Origin: Hymenobacter fodinae
GTDB lineage: Bacteria; Bacteroidota; Bacteroidia; Cytophagales; Hymenobacteraceae
DNA length: 64,000 bases
Reading direction: 5' to 3'
Assembly (NCBI RefSeq): GCF_004745825.1
Contig: NZ_SRLA01000003.1
Coordinates: 248,001-312,000 of the forward strand
Shown here piece by piece: positions 9,161-18,027 of the stretch; position 1 is the first letter of the stretch; each line of letters starts with the position of its first letter. Made by a program: the position numbers and the translations under genes. The notes under the pieces were generated by a model. The model did not search any database, had not been told where the DNA came from, and worked only from the letters and a program-made list of their open reading frames with translations.

Positions 9161-9315
9161 GTCATGCTGAGCGGAGTCGAAGCATCTCTACCTCTAGCTA
9201 ACTAAGTGGCCTAGGCCTATTGCAACGAAGCGGGAGAGATGCTTCGACTCCGCTCAGCATGACGGTTTCTTTGGCAACGTCAGCAGGCGAGATGTCTCGA
9301 CAGGCTCGACATGAC
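9161..9315. repeat. REP-like compound palindrome, copy 2
   Basis: A perfect 29-nt inverted repeat (9161-9189 and 9235-9263; outer end GTCATGCTGAGCGGAGTCGA) is followed by a lone third arm of the other subtype (9287-9315), nearly identical to the right arm of copy 1. Two repeat subtypes side by side suggest composite growth of the element. A GGCCTAGGCC decamer (9208-9217) lies in the loop. Confidence 0.85.
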
Positions 9316-9342
9316 GGGCTAGACGGTGTGTTTAATTACTGA

Positions 9343-10950
9343 TTACTTCAACTCCAGCACTACCACCGACTGTGGGGGTATTTCCACGGCTAGCTTATCG
9401 CCGCGCTTTTTGGCGCCGCTGAAGCTGGCCAGCTTCACGGTGTTGGGCTTCTCAAAGGTGTTGTAGTCGTTTACTTTCGGCGAGGTCAGGATGCGGCCCG
9501 AAACCGATTTCCAGGTTACCCCACCCAGGGCTGTTTCCAGCTTCTGGCTCTTCTTGGTATCGAGGTTGACCAGGGAAATGTGCACCACCCCGTTCTTGTC
9601 TTTGGAAGCCGAAGCATTTAGGGCCGGGATTTTCTCGTTGCCCATCACGTACTCAGGGCTGGAGAACTGCAGGGGCAGCAGCTGCGCATCCTGATGCACC
9701 TGGTACAGATCGAAGACGTGGTATGTAGGCGTGAGCAGCATCCGCTCCTTATCCGTCAGCACCAGGGCCTGCAGCACGTTTACGGCCTGGGCCAGGTTAG
9801 CCCCGCGTACTCGCTCGGCGTGGTTGTTAAAAATGTTGAGCGTGGTGCCCGCCACCAGGGCGTCGCGCAGGGAGTTTTGCTGGTACAGGAAGCCGGGGTT
9901 GGTGCCAGGCTCCACGTCGGTCCACACGCCCCACTCATCCACCAGCAGCGCCACCTTTTTCTGGGGGTCGTACTTGTCCATGATGGCGGAGTGGCGCGTC
10001 ACGATATCCTCCATTTTCAGGCAGTTGCGCATGGTGTTGAAGTACTCCTGCTCCGAGAAGCCAGTAGCCTTCCCCTTGCTGCCATTCCAGTTGCCAGTGG
10101 GCAGTGTGTACTGGTGCAGGGTCAGACCCCACATCATGTTGAGCGGAATGTTCTTCATGCACGTCTCCGTCCAGTTGGCATCGTCGCCGTTGGCGCCGCT
10201 CACAATGCGCTTGAGCGGCGGCGAGCCGGGGTAGTTGTGGGCGAAGGTGGCGTAGCGCTTGTACACGTCGGTGTAGTAGTCGGCCGTCATGTTGCCGCCG
10301 CAGCCCCAGCTTTCGTTGCCGATGCCCCACATGGTTACGCCGTAGGGCTCAGGGTGGCCGTTTTGCTTGCGCTGCTGGGTCAGGGGCGTGTCAGCGTTGG
10401 AGTTGAGGTACTCCATCCAGGTAGCCATTTCCTGTACCGTCCCGCTGCCCACGTTGGCCGCCAGGTAGGGCTCAGTGCCGAGCAACTTGCACAACTCTAG
10501 AAACTCGTGGGTGCCAAAGCTATTGTCCTCGGTAGCATCGCCCCACCACGTGTTGATGGTGCGGGGTCGCTGGGCCGTGGGGCCCACACCGTCGCGCCAG
10601 TGGTAGGCATCGGCGTAGCAGCCGCCGGGCCAGCGCAGATTGGCTACTTTAATCTTGCGCAGGGCCTCCACAATATCCATCCGGATGCGGCCTTGCTTGG
10701 GCACGTTCAACTTCTCATCCACCCAAAACCCATCGTACACGCACCGCCCTAGGTGCTCGGCAAAGTGCCCGTAAATGTGCTTGCTGATTTGCAGCTTCGG
10801 GTCGCCGGGCTGCACGGTCATCTGCACGGTTTGGGCCGCGGCCCCATAGGACAGGCCTAGGCCAAGTCCCAGGGTGAGGGCGGCGCGGCGCCAGGCAGAT
10901 TTGTTTTGTTGGAGGTTGCCAGCGAGGGCGGATGGGATGGGAACAGGCAT
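9343..10950 (-). CDS. GH51 alpha-L-arabinofuranosidase
   Basis: A retaining arabinofuranosidase that removes L-arabinofuranosyl branches from arabinoxylan and its oligosaccharides. From the ATG at 10950 (535 residues) a signal peptide ends near AAAQT. The GH51 fold is clear: ISKHIYGHFAEHLGRCVYDGFWV, LRWPGGCYADAYHWRDGVGP, WGIGNESWGCGG with acid/base Glu213, and LLVDEWGVW with nucleophile Glu339. The C-terminus is the usual beta-sandwich and ends in the PPQSVVVLEL motif. The frame extends upstream to 10983, but the start at 10950 gives a cleaner export signal. It lies downstream of xylA with a 255-bp gap that holds a palindromic repeat, so it may have its own promoter. Confidence 0.95.
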   Translation of the reverse strand: MPVPIPSALAGNLQQNKSAWRRAALTLGLGLGLSYGAAAQTVQMTVQPGDPKLQISKHIYGHFAEHLGRCVYDGFWVDEKLNVPKQGRIRMDIVEALRKIKVANLRWPGGCYADAYHWRDGVGPTAQRPRTINTWWGDATEDNSFGTHEFLELCKLLGTEPYLAANVGSGTVQEMATWMEYLNSNADTPLTQQRKQNGHPEPYGVTMWGIGNESWGCGGNMTADYYTDVYKRYATFAHNYPGSPPLKRIVSGANGDDANWTETCMKNIPLNMMWGLTLHQYTLPTGNWNGSKGKATGFSEQEYFNTMRNCLKMEDIVTRHSAIMDKYDPQKKVALLVDEWGVWTDVEPGTNPGFLYQQNSLRDALVAGTTLNIFNNHAERVRGANLAQAVNVLQALVLTDKERMLLTPTYHVFDLYQVHQDAQLLPLQFSSPEYVMGNEKIPALNASASKDKNGVVHISLVNLDTKKSQKLETALGGVTWKSVSGRILTSPKVNDYNTFEKPNTVKLASFSGAKKRGDKLAVEIPPQSVVVLELK

Positions 10951-10991
10951 ATGTGGAACGGAAAGGAGGAACAAGGTGGGCATAAAAAAAC

Positions 10992-11088
10992 GCCATGCCG
11001 AGCGAAGGTAGGAGCATCTCGCGTGCTAACGCCAACAGGTGGTATCCCGGCGGCGCGAGCGAGATGCTTCGACTTCGCTCAGCATGAC
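10992..11088. repeat. REP-like intergenic palindrome, copy 3
   Basis: Imperfect inverted arms at 10992-11022 and 11059-11088 belong to the same family as copies 1 and 2 (right arm: GCGAGATGCTTCGACTTCGC, then TCAGCATGAC). The left arm has decayed at several positions. It lies between xylA and the GH51 gene. Confidence 0.8.
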
Positions 11089-11205
11089 GTTCCTTGCGTA
11101 GGGTCTCTGCTGGACCCCGTATTACATCATCTACGGATAAAACGGCCCCGGCCGGCCCCCCAATTCCCTTTCCCCTGAGTTGCCAGCCGGTTTCGTTTTA
11201 ATCCG

Positions 11206-12537
11206 TTAGATGTATTGGTTGATGATGGCTTCCAGCCACTCCTGCTTGCCGCTGCGGGGCGTAGGCTCACCCGACTTATGGGCAATGGTGCGCAGGTCTT
11301 CCAGAGTCAGTTGGCCGTTCTCGAAAGCCTTGCCTTCACCCGAGTCGAACGAGCTGTAGCGCTCGGTGCGGAACTTGCGGTAGGGCGACTTCTCCAGGAT
11401 GTCGTTGGCTACTACCAGGGCGCGGGCGAAGGTGTCCATGCCGCTAATGTGCGCAATGAAGATATCCTCTAGGTCAGTAGAGTTGCGGCGGGTTTTGGCG
11501 TCGAAGTTGATACCACCGTGCTGGAACCCTCCGGCCTCCAGGATGATGAGCATCGACTCAGTCAGCTCGTTCAGGTTGTTGGGGAACTGGTCGGTATCCC
11601 AGCCATTCTGATAGTCGCCACGGTTGGCGTCCATCGAGCCCAGCATGTTGGCGTCGGCCGCTACCTGCAGCTCGTGCTGGAAGGTGTGGCCGGCCAGCGT
11701 GGCGTGGTTTACTTCCAGGTTCAGCATGAAGTCGTTCTCCAGGCCGTGCTCCTTCAGGAAGCCGATTACGGTAGCGGCGTCGAAATCGTACTGGTGCTTG
11801 GTAGGCTCAGCGGGCTTGGGCTCAATGAAGAACTTACCGGTGAAGCCTTGCTTGCGAGCGTAGTCGCGGGCCATGGTCAGGAAACGACCCATGTGCGCCT
11901 GCTCCCGCTTCATGTCGGTGTTGAGCAGGGTCATGTAGCCTTCGCGGCCACCCCAGAACACGTAGTTCTCACCGCCCAGGGCGATAGTGGCATCCAGAGC
12001 ATTCAGCACCTGCGTACCGGCGTGGGCTACTACCTGAAAATCGGGGTTGGTGCTGGCGCCGTTCATGTAGCGCGGGTTCGAGAATACGTTGGCCGTGCCC
12101 CACAGCAGCTTCACACCGCTGGCAGCCTGGTGCTCCTTGGCGTAGTCAACAATAGCCTGCAGGTTGCGCTCGTACTCCTGCAGCGAGGAGCCCTCGTCTA
12201 CCAGGTCAATGTCGTGGAAGCAGTAGTAAGGCGCGCCGAGCTTGGTGAAGAACTCGAAAGCAGCATCCATCTTGTCCTTGGCGCGGCCGATAATGTCGCC
12301 CTGCGCATCCCAGGCAAACTGCTTGGTGCCGGGGCCGAATGGGTCGCCGCCGGTGCCGGTGAAGGTGTGCCAGTAGGACACCGCAAAGCGCAGGTGCTCC
12401 TTCATAGTCTTGCCCGCTACGATGCGGTTCTCGTCGTACCACTTAAAGGCAAGCGGGTTATCAGACTCGCGGCCTTCAAAACGGATAGTATCGATGCCGG
12501 TGAAGAATTCCGTCTTAGAAAGCGTGTTGGTGGACAT
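11206..12537 (-). CDS. xylA: Xylose isomerase
   Basis: A 443-residue class II xylose isomerase converting D-xylose to D-xylulose in the cytoplasm. The active-site residues can be read: His108 and Asp111 ([11 protein letters not shown]), Glu239 and Lys241 ([16 protein letters not shown]), Glu275 and His278 ([13 protein letters not shown]), and the second-metal aspartates Asp303, Asp314 and Asp316 ([19 protein letters not shown]). The length matches the family. Its start overlaps the end of xylB by 23 nt, so the two are co-transcribed and probably translationally coupled, with xylB first. The operon's operator and promoter lie upstream of xylB. Confidence 0.98.
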   Translation of the reverse strand: MSTNTLSKTEFFTGIDTIRFEGRESDNPLAFKWYDENRIVAGKTMKEHLRFAVSYWHTFTGTGGDPFGPGTKQFAWDAQGDIIGRAKDKMDAAFEFFTKLGAPYYCFHDIDLVDEGSSLQEYERNLQAIVDYAKEHQAASGVKLLWGTANVFSNPRYMNGASTNPDFQVVAHAGTQVLNALDATIALGGENYVFWGGREGYMTLLNTDMKREQAHMGRFLTMARDYARKQGFTGKFFIEPKPAEPTKHQYDFDAATVIGFLKEHGLENDFMLNLEVNHATLAGHTFQHELQVAADANMLGSMDANRGDYQNGWDTDQFPNNLNELTESMLIILEAGGFQHGGINFDAKTRRNSTDLEDIFIAHISGMDTFARALVVANDILEKSPYRKFRTERYSSFDSGEGKAFENGQLTLEDLRTIAHKSGEPTPRSGKQEWLEAIINQYI

Positions 12538-14038
12538 GCCGGGGGGTGGTTTGTTGTGGTAGAATCGAATTCAAATTTTCTTGCCAGCGGGCGTAGGCCA
12601 CCTGGTATTGCTCTTGCAGCTCGGGCGTAGGCGTTTGGGTCAGGATGCGCTCCAGGCCTACGAAGGCGTCGTCGGTGCTGGCGTACACGCCTGCTCCTAC
12701 GCCGGCACCACGGGCGGCACCCTGGGCCGCGTCGGTGTTGTAAAGCTCCAGCTCCACGCCCGCGCAGTTCACGAAAGCTTCACGGAACACGGGGCTCAGG
12801 AACATGTTGGCGTTACCGGCCCGTACTTTGCGCACCTGCACGCCCGATTGACGCATGATGTCGATGCCGTAGTTCAGGGCGAAGACGATGCCCTCCTGGG
12901 CGGCGCGCAGCACGTGGTTGCGGCTGTGCACGTTGAAGTTCAAGCCGCGCAGCTCAGCGTTGGTCGGCCGGTTTTCCAGGATGCGCTCGGCACCGTTACC
13001 GAAGGGCAAGAACACGAGGCCCTCCGCCCCTACTGGCGCCTGGGCGGCCAGTTGGTTCATTTCATCGTAGGGCAACTCCCCTACCACCTTGCGCAGCCAG
13101 CTGTTTAGAATGCCAGTGCCATTCATGCACATCAGCACGCCGTTTTTGGGCTGCTCAGGGGTGCTATTCACGTGTACAAAGGCATTCACGCGTGACTGAG
13201 GGTCGGCGGTAGGCGTTTCACTGATGCCGTACACCACGCCGCTGGTGCCTGCCGTGGCGGCTATTTCGCCAGCGTGTAGCACGTTCAGCGAGAAGGCGTT
13301 GTTGGGCTGGTCGCCGGCTCGGTAGCTAATGGGCGTTCCGGCGTGCAGTCCTAGCTCCTGGGCGGCTTCGGCTGTTAGGCGGCCCTGCTCCGAAAAGGTT
13401 TCTACCACCTCGGGCAGCAAGTCGCGGCTGATGCCGTAATAGTCCAGCAGATCCTGAGCAATGCCCTGCTCCCGGAAGTTCCAGAATACGCCTTCCGACA
13501 AACCCGATACGGTGGTCTGCATCTGGCCGGTCATCTGGTAGGCGATGTAGTCGCCGGGCAGTTGAATCTTATAAATCTGGGCGTACAGCTCGGGTTCGTT
13601 TTCCTTTACCCACTTCAGCTTAGATGCGGTAAAGTTGCCCGGTGAGTTTAGGTAGTTGCTGAGGCAGTGCTCCTCTCCTAGCTCGGCAAAGGCCTGGTTG
13701 CCCAGGTCCACGGCGCGGCTGTCGCACCAGATAATGGCGGGGCGCAGCACTTTGCCCTCCTTGTTCAGGAGCACTAGCCCGTGCATCTGATAGGTAATGC
13801 CAATACCGGCTACCAAGGAAGTATCAAAGCCGTAGTTGTGCTTCAGCTCCTGGGTGGCGTTGATGGCTTCCTGCCACCACCGCTCGGGGCGCTGCTCGGC
13901 CCAGTCGGCAGCCTCCACCGTAATTTCCATTTCCTTCTTGGGCGACGTCACGCTGGCCAGGCATTTGCCGGTCTCCGCGTTGAGCAGGGCCACCTTAATG
14001 GAGGAGCTACCGATATCGTACCCTAATAAGTATTTCAT
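12515..14038 (-). CDS. xylB: Xylulokinase (FGGY family)
   Basis: A 507-residue FGGY carbohydrate kinase. The N-terminal phosphate-binding block [36 protein letters not shown], the catalytic Asp243 in [11 protein letters not shown], and the [11 protein letters not shown] loop are present. It phosphorylates D-xylulose to xylulose-5-phosphate, which enters the pentose phosphate pathway. Specificity for xylulose is inferred from overlap with xylA; the domain alone would also fit other pentulose kinases. The gene opens the xylBA operon. Its ~200-bp leader carries a LacI-type operator shared with the uxuA promoter region. Confidence 0.95.
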   Translation of the reverse strand: MKYLLGYDIGSSSIKVALLNAETGKCLASVTSPKKEMEITVEAADWAEQRPERWWQEAINATQELKHNYGFDTSLVAGIGITYQMHGLVLLNKEGKVLRPAIIWCDSRAVDLGNQAFAELGEEHCLSNYLNSPGNFTASKLKWVKENEPELYAQIYKIQLPGDYIAYQMTGQMQTTVSGLSEGVFWNFREQGIAQDLLDYYGISRDLLPEVVETFSEQGRLTAEAAQELGLHAGTPISYRAGDQPNNAFSLNVLHAGEIAATAGTSGVVYGISETPTADPQSRVNAFVHVNSTPEQPKNGVLMCMNGTGILNSWLRKVVGELPYDEMNQLAAQAPVGAEGLVFLPFGNGAERILENRPTNAELRGLNFNVHSRNHVLRAAQEGIVFALNYGIDIMRQSGVQVRKVRAGNANMFLSPVFREAFVNCAGVELELYNTDAAQGAARGAGVGAGVYASTDDAFVGLERILTQTPTPELQEQYQVAYARWQENLNSILPQQTTPRHVHQHAF

Positions 14039-14251
14039 GGGTGGGGCTGAGAAGCAGAAGAAGTGGCCTACCGACCAACTTCAAGGCAAAATCCTATTTA
14101 CCACACAAAGCATAAGCAAATTCAGACGGTGGTGTGTAACCACTCACCCCCTACTTGTGCTTCGTTTGATAATCGAATATACAGCAACAAACTTTACGGA
14201 ACGCCAGATAAAAAAGGCGCTAAAACGCTGAAATCGAAATAAAAATACCGA

Positions 14252-14271
14252 AACCGTTTCCGAAAACGGTT
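14252..14271. promoter_or_regulatory. LacI-type operator in the xylBA leader
   Basis: Read in the xylB direction the site is AACCGTTTTCGGAAACGGTT, two 8-bp inverted halves around TCGG with the CpG centre typical of LacI-family operators. It matches 18 of 20 positions of the site at 45258-45277 beside the LacI gene. It lies about 20 bp downstream of the proposed -7 element, so bound repressor would block early transcription. Confidence 0.75.
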
Positions 14272-14289
14272 GTGATAGGTCTGGTGCCT

Positions 14290-14318
14290 CAATTTTATTT
14301 TCGTAGAATATCTTCAAA
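14290..14318 (-). promoter_or_regulatory. Proposed xylBA promoter
   Basis: On the minus strand TTTG (14315-14318) is followed 17 nt later by TAAAATTG (14290-14297), close to the Bacteroidota -33/-7 consensus TTTG/TAnnTTTG. The surrounding block (TATTTGAAG...TCTAC...AAAA) is conserved in front of uxuA. The predicted start is ~240 nt before xylB. Confidence 0.55.
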
Positions 14319-14330
14319 TAGTCAAACACG

Positions 14331-14364
14331 AAAAACGCGAGCCCCCATCATGGCGACTCGCGTT
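14331..14364 (-). terminator. Intrinsic terminator upstream of xylBA
   Basis: On the minus strand AACGCGAG and CTCGCGTT pair around a 15-nt loop and are followed by a T-run. It would end transcripts arriving from the GH10 gene and separate the upstream enzyme block from the xylBA operon, whose promoter starts only ~15 bp further on. Confidence 0.7.
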
Positions 14365-14483
14365 GTATATCTAATAGTACTATTTACTTAAGCCAGTTTA
14401 GAATCGTAGGCCAGTACCTTTCTTTATACGAAGCTAATTGGGCGCTCCGCCACTCTATATATATAGCCTTACTGGCCTAGCAG

Positions 14484-14523
14484 GCTTAGCTGAAAATGTA
14501 CTGATGCTTATTTCAGGCTAAGC
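14484..14523 (-). terminator. Stem-loop after the second GH10 gene
   Basis: GCTTAGC (14484-14490) and GCTAAGC (14517-14523) form the stem, with further near-complementary bases inside. It begins ~30 bp after the GH10 stop and lacks a strong U-tract, so a 3'-end stabiliser is as likely as a terminator. The rest of the 516-bp gap (14039-14554) holds the terminator, promoter and operator listed separately; no gene was seen in it. Confidence 0.4.
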
Positions 14524-14554
14524 TCGTGCAGTGGAGTCTTGGCTCAATTTTACT

Positions 14555-15685
14555 CTACTGCTTGTTCTTCTGGGCTACTTGCACTACTTCCCGGAAGGCC
14601 GGCTTTGACTCGTAGTTGCGGTCGAACAACAGTGGATAGCTGGTGCGCCCTCTAATAGGCCAGTCATTCAACCAAGAATCGGCATCTGTAACGCCCCATA
14701 GCGTAACGCGGTCAATGACGTCGCGGTGCTTGCGGAACAGCGTGAATAGGTCGGCGTACCGCTTGGAGAGCTGCTGCTGCACGGAGTCGGGCAGGCCGGC
14801 CTGGTACGGATTGTATTGCGAGGAGGCGGCGTAGTTTTCGGATATATCAGCACCTCCTTGACGGCGGCTAGGCTTAGGCAGAACATCAACGTCCAGCTCA
14901 GTAAAGTTGACGTGCACCCCCAGTTTCGAGAAGGCGACAATGCTGGCCTCAATCTCCTCAATACTGGGCTGTTTCAGGCCATAGTGTCCTTGCATCCCGA
15001 TGGCCGTTACCTTGATGCCTTTCGCCTGCAAGCCTTTTACCAGCTTAATCACCCCCTCCCGCTTTTCTGGGCGGTAGAGGCTGTAGTCGTTGTAGTAGAG
15101 CTCGGCTTTGGGGTCGGCCTTGTGAGCATACTCAAAGGCTTTTGCCGCGAAGTCTTCGCCGAGGATTTCCAGCCACTTAGTTTTGCGCAGGTCGCCTTGC
15201 TGGTCGTCAATAGCTTCATTTACCACGTCCCAACCGTTAATCTTGCCCTTATAGCGCCCTACTACAGTGTTGATGTGCTCTTCCAGACGCTTCAGTAGCA
15301 CTTCCCGGCTCACCGGTTTGCCAGCTTCATCCTCAAACACCCACTTCGGCGTTTGCTGGTGCCACAGGAGCGTATGTCCAATGATGAACATTTTGTTCTG
15401 CTGCCCAAAGGCTACGTAGTCATCAGCGGGCTTGAAATTATACGTATTGGGCTGCGGATGCACCGGGCCCCACTTGAGCAGGTTCTCGGGGCTGATGGTG
15501 TTGAACTGCTGCTTGATCAGGGCCGTAGCTTTAGCGTCCTGGCCGTTGATCTGGCGGTTGTTAAGCGCCGCGCCCACGTAGAAATCCTTTCTGAACGTGT
15601 CTTTCAGCGTGGGCTGCGCCTTTTGCACAAACCCTAAGGCTACCCCTGCTAAGGCAGTGGTAAGCAGAATGTTTCTTGTATTCAT
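14555..15685 (-). CDS. GH10 endo-1,4-beta-xylanase (copy 2)
   Basis: A second GH10 xylanase of 376 residues from the ATG at 15685; the frame continues 6 codons upstream but MNTRNILLTTALAGVALG is a better export signal. Motifs are FNTISPENLLKWGPVHP, IGHTLLWHQQTPKW, WDVVNEAIDD with acid/base Glu157, YYNDYSLYRPEKR, IGMQGHYGL, and FTELDVDVLP with nucleophile Glu263. Compared with copy 1 it carries a longer loop after the nucleophile (a basic and Gly-rich stretch near RRQGG, then a Tyr/Ser-rich stretch) where the subsite wall lies, so product range may differ. No lipobox, T9SS tail or binding module is visible. It is the last gene before the terminator in front of xylBA. Confidence 0.96.
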   Translation of the reverse strand: MNTRNILLTTALAGVALGFVQKAQPTLKDTFRKDFYVGAALNNRQINGQDAKATALIKQQFNTISPENLLKWGPVHPQPNTYNFKPADDYVAFGQQNKMFIIGHTLLWHQQTPKWVFEDEAGKPVSREVLLKRLEEHINTVVGRYKGKINGWDVVNEAIDDQQGDLRKTKWLEILGEDFAAKAFEYAHKADPKAELYYNDYSLYRPEKREGVIKLVKGLQAKGIKVTAIGMQGHYGLKQPSIEEIEASIVAFSKLGVHVNFTELDVDVLPKPSRRQGGADISENYAASSQYNPYQAGLPDSVQQQLSKRYADLFTLFRKHRDVIDRVTLWGVTDADSWLNDWPIRGRTSYPLLFDRNYESKPAFREVVQVAQKNKQ

Positions 15686-15767
15686 GGATAAGGTCATTGC
15701 CAAGGCGCGGGCTCCTCTTCTTCATGCGCCCTAAATGACCGCATGAAGAAGAGGAGACTGGCCTAGC

Positions 15768-17753
15768 TTAGTTAGTTTGAAAGGTTGAGGCTGGTAATCC
15801 TTCTTTGTTGTAGAGCTTCGTGCCCTCGGGGTTATCGGCCCAGGCGTAGCGCACTGATACCGGCTGCGGCACCTGGTCGCTCCAGACTACCACCTTGTTG
15901 CCCTCAATTTTGGCCTTGGCCCACACGTACTTCTTGTCGGCCCCTGCAATGGCGAAGTACTGCAAGTTGTCGCCACCCTTGGCTACCAGCCCGCTACCGG
16001 TGTTGGTAAAAGAAAGAGTGACTTTGTTGCCGTTCACCTGCATCGACTGGTACAGAGGCCCCATGCCCACCACCTTTTTCTCGCCGTAGGCCACTAATTG
16101 CGCTGCCAGCGCGAGGCGGTGGCCTACTGTCTGCTTATCGAGGGGATGAATATCGTTCCACTCACCCACATCGAGAAGCACGGCCATAGCCGTATTCGGT
16201 ACGGTTAGCGTGCGGCGCTGCGCATCACGCAGGGCAGCCCAACCACTCTCGCTGGGCTCCTTCTTCACGGCCATGAAGTTGGGCAGCTGCGCGTACACGA
16301 AGGGCAGGTTGGGGCGCTGCATCTGCTGGCGCCAGTCGGTAATCAGGGAGGAAAGCAGAGCCTGGTAATCCTCCGGGTGGCCAGCGTTCGACTCGCCCTG
16401 ATACCAGAGCACACCTTTCACGGCGTAGGGCAGCACGGGCGCAATCATGCCATTGTATAGGCCTCCGGGTTGGTACTGAAAAGTGGTGGTGCCCGGCGTG
16501 GGCGACATGGTGGCGCCGAGCTTGTACTGCCAGGGGCCGCGCAAGTCAATGGTTTGCCCGCCGGCCGCCAGCTGGTAAGTTTTGTCCATGGTAAAGCCGC
16601 CGCGGCCGCCGTTGCTGATGAGGCGCACCACAATCACGTTCTTGCCAGCCTTCAGTACACCGGGCTTAAAGTCGTACTTGCGGGGTGGGTACTGGTAGCC
16701 GGTGGTGCCCACCAGTTGGCCATTGATGTAGGTAGAGTCGGCATCAACCAGGGTCCCCAACTCCAGGCGCCCCGACTGGCCTACCATGCTGGCTGGCACG
16801 TCTACCTCCTTCCGGAACCATATCACCCCGTTCACGGGGCCCAGCGGGGTTTGGTTGGCCCAGTAGCCGGGCACGTTCATGGTGGCCCAGCCGGTGGCGT
16901 CATACGTAGCGGCCGACCACTTGGGCTGGCCCGGCTGTTCGCCCTGGTCGGTTTGGTGCAGGCGCTTGTACCAGTCGGCTACGGCAGCACCCTCGCGCTG
17001 CCTAATGCTGGCTACCAAAGCACTGTCGCGGTATTTAGCGCCCTGCTGCTCGTAGGTAGGAAACTTCTTTAGGGCGTCGGCGCTCAGCCAGGCTTCGGCC
17101 GGCGAGCCACCCACGGCATCCTTGATAATCCCTACCGGCACCTGATACTTGGCGCTGATTTCTTTTGCGAAGAAGTAGGCTACGGCCGAGAACTTGAGCA
17201 CGTTCTGCGGGGTGGTGCTCACCCAACTGCCACCCGTTAGGTCGGCTTTGGGGCCTTTGAAAGCGTAGGTCAGTGGCACCTCAAACTGCCGGATGCGAGA
17301 GTTATTGGCCTGGGCTACCTCCTGCGGGTACTTGTCGCGCACCCGGCTCATGGGCGTCTCCATATTCGACTGCCCCGAGCAGAGCCACACGTCGCCCACC
17401 AGCACATCCTTCACGGTGAGGTGGTTGCTGGCCGTGATGTCCATTTCGTAGGGGCCGCCGGCCTTTTGCGCGGGCAGGCTAATCTCCCATTTGCCATTAG
17501 TGCCGGTGGTAGCCTGGTAGGACTTCCCATTGAATTTTAGGGCTACTTTCTCGCCGGGTTTAGCCCAGCCCCAGATGGTCAGTTTGGTATCGCGCTGCAG
17601 CACCATGCCGTCGCTGACCAGCTTCGGTAGGCGCACCTGCGCGTGCGTTTGGGTGGGAGTCAGCAGAAAGCTGCCAAGTGCGGCCAGCACCAGACCGCGG
17701 CCTAGCGCTAAGGGCCAGAGTGAGGTAGAGCCAGTGAGAGGAGAGTGAGTCAT
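15768..17753 (-). CDS. SIAE-type SGNH carbohydrate esterase (probable acetylxylan esterase)
   Basis: A 661-residue exported esterase annotated by similarity as sialate O-acetylesterase. A signal peptide ends near residue 39 (THAQ/V). An N-terminal beta-domain precedes the SGNH block WLCSGQSNMETP, where Ser129 is the likely nucleophile. A ~180-residue jelly-roll insertion (GYWANQTPLGPVNGVIWFRKEVDVP...) interrupts the hydrolase, and the fold resumes at GVLWYQGESNAGHPEDY, with the catalytic Asp/His expected in the WNDIHPLDK region. Sialic acid is unlikely as substrate here because nothing else in the locus acts on it; in a xylan block this layout (SGNH with an inserted jelly-roll, as described for CE20-type enzymes) points to removal of acetyl groups from xylose. 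A 274-bp gap separates it from the GH67 gene upstream. Confidence 0.85.
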   Translation of the reverse strand: MTHSPLTGSTSLWPLALGRGLVLAALGSFLLTPTQTHAQVRLPKLVSDGMVLQRDTKLTIWGWAKPGEKVALKFNGKSYQATTGTNGKWEISLPAQKAGGPYEMDITASNHLTVKDVLVGDVWLCSGQSNMETPMSRVRDKYPQEVAQANNSRIRQFEVPLTYAFKGPKADLTGGSWVSTTPQNVLKFSAVAYFFAKEISAKYQVPVGIIKDAVGGSPAEAWLSADALKKFPTYEQQGAKYRDSALVASIRQREGAAVADWYKRLHQTDQGEQPGQPKWSAATYDATGWATMNVPGYWANQTPLGPVNGVIWFRKEVDVPASMVGQSGRLELGTLVDADSTYINGQLVGTTGYQYPPRKYDFKPGVLKAGKNVIVVRLISNGGRGGFTMDKTYQLAAGGQTIDLRGPWQYKLGATMSPTPGTTTFQYQPGGLYNGMIAPVLPYAVKGVLWYQGESNAGHPEDYQALLSSLITDWRQQMQRPNLPFVYAQLPNFMAVKKEPSESGWAALRDAQRRTLTVPNTAMAVLLDVGEWNDIHPLDKQTVGHRLALAAQLVAYGEKKVVGMGPLYQSMQVNGNKVTLSFTNTGSGLVAKGGDNLQYFAIAGADKKYVWAKAKIEGNKVVVWSDQVPQPVSVRYAWADNPEGTKLYNKEGLPASTFQTN

Positions 17754-17816
17754 GTGACTACAGTTTGTACTACTAAAGTTTCGTATTGTGAGTGGGTACT
17801 TGTTTAGGGAGGCGCA

Positions 17817-17937
17817 CCTGGCCTAGCAGTGCTTCTTTCAAGCATCATGCCTTACACTCTGCTACCGAGCTAGTAGCGGTGAGCTGGAGCGCAAGACAGA
17901 GTGCGCTTCTTGATGTTACTGCTAGGCCTAGGCCAGG
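17817..17937. repeat. Imperfect inverted repeat built on GGCCTAG motifs
   Basis: Arms CCTGGCCTAGCAGT (17817-17830) and ACTGCTAGGCCTAGGCCAGG (17918-17937) are inverted copies, the right one carrying an extra 6-bp CTAGGC unit. They flank ~87 bp between the GH67 and SIAE-type esterase genes. Function unknown; a folded mRNA spacer is possible. Confidence 0.55.
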
Positions 17938-18027
17938 TCGCGCTCAAAAAAAGGTAGCCTTCAGATTGCGGCTAAACGGAGCCAGGCGGGTCTGCTCCTA
18001 GCCTGCTATTGGTTCAAGGACGCCGAA

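Noticed and set aside
9161..9315. Repeated arms considered as a short CRISPR array
   Set aside because: The repeats are inverted, not direct, and have no regular spacers or cas genes nearby.
11518..12630. 370-codon open frame on the plus strand across xylA
   Set aside because: It is antisense to a full xylose isomerase with all catalytic residues; long antisense frames are common in GC-rich genes and this one matches no family.
15768..17753. Reading the SIAE-type gene as sialic acid metabolism
   Set aside because: No sialidase, NanA or transporter gene is present; all neighbours act on xylan, so an acetylxylan esterase is the better reading.
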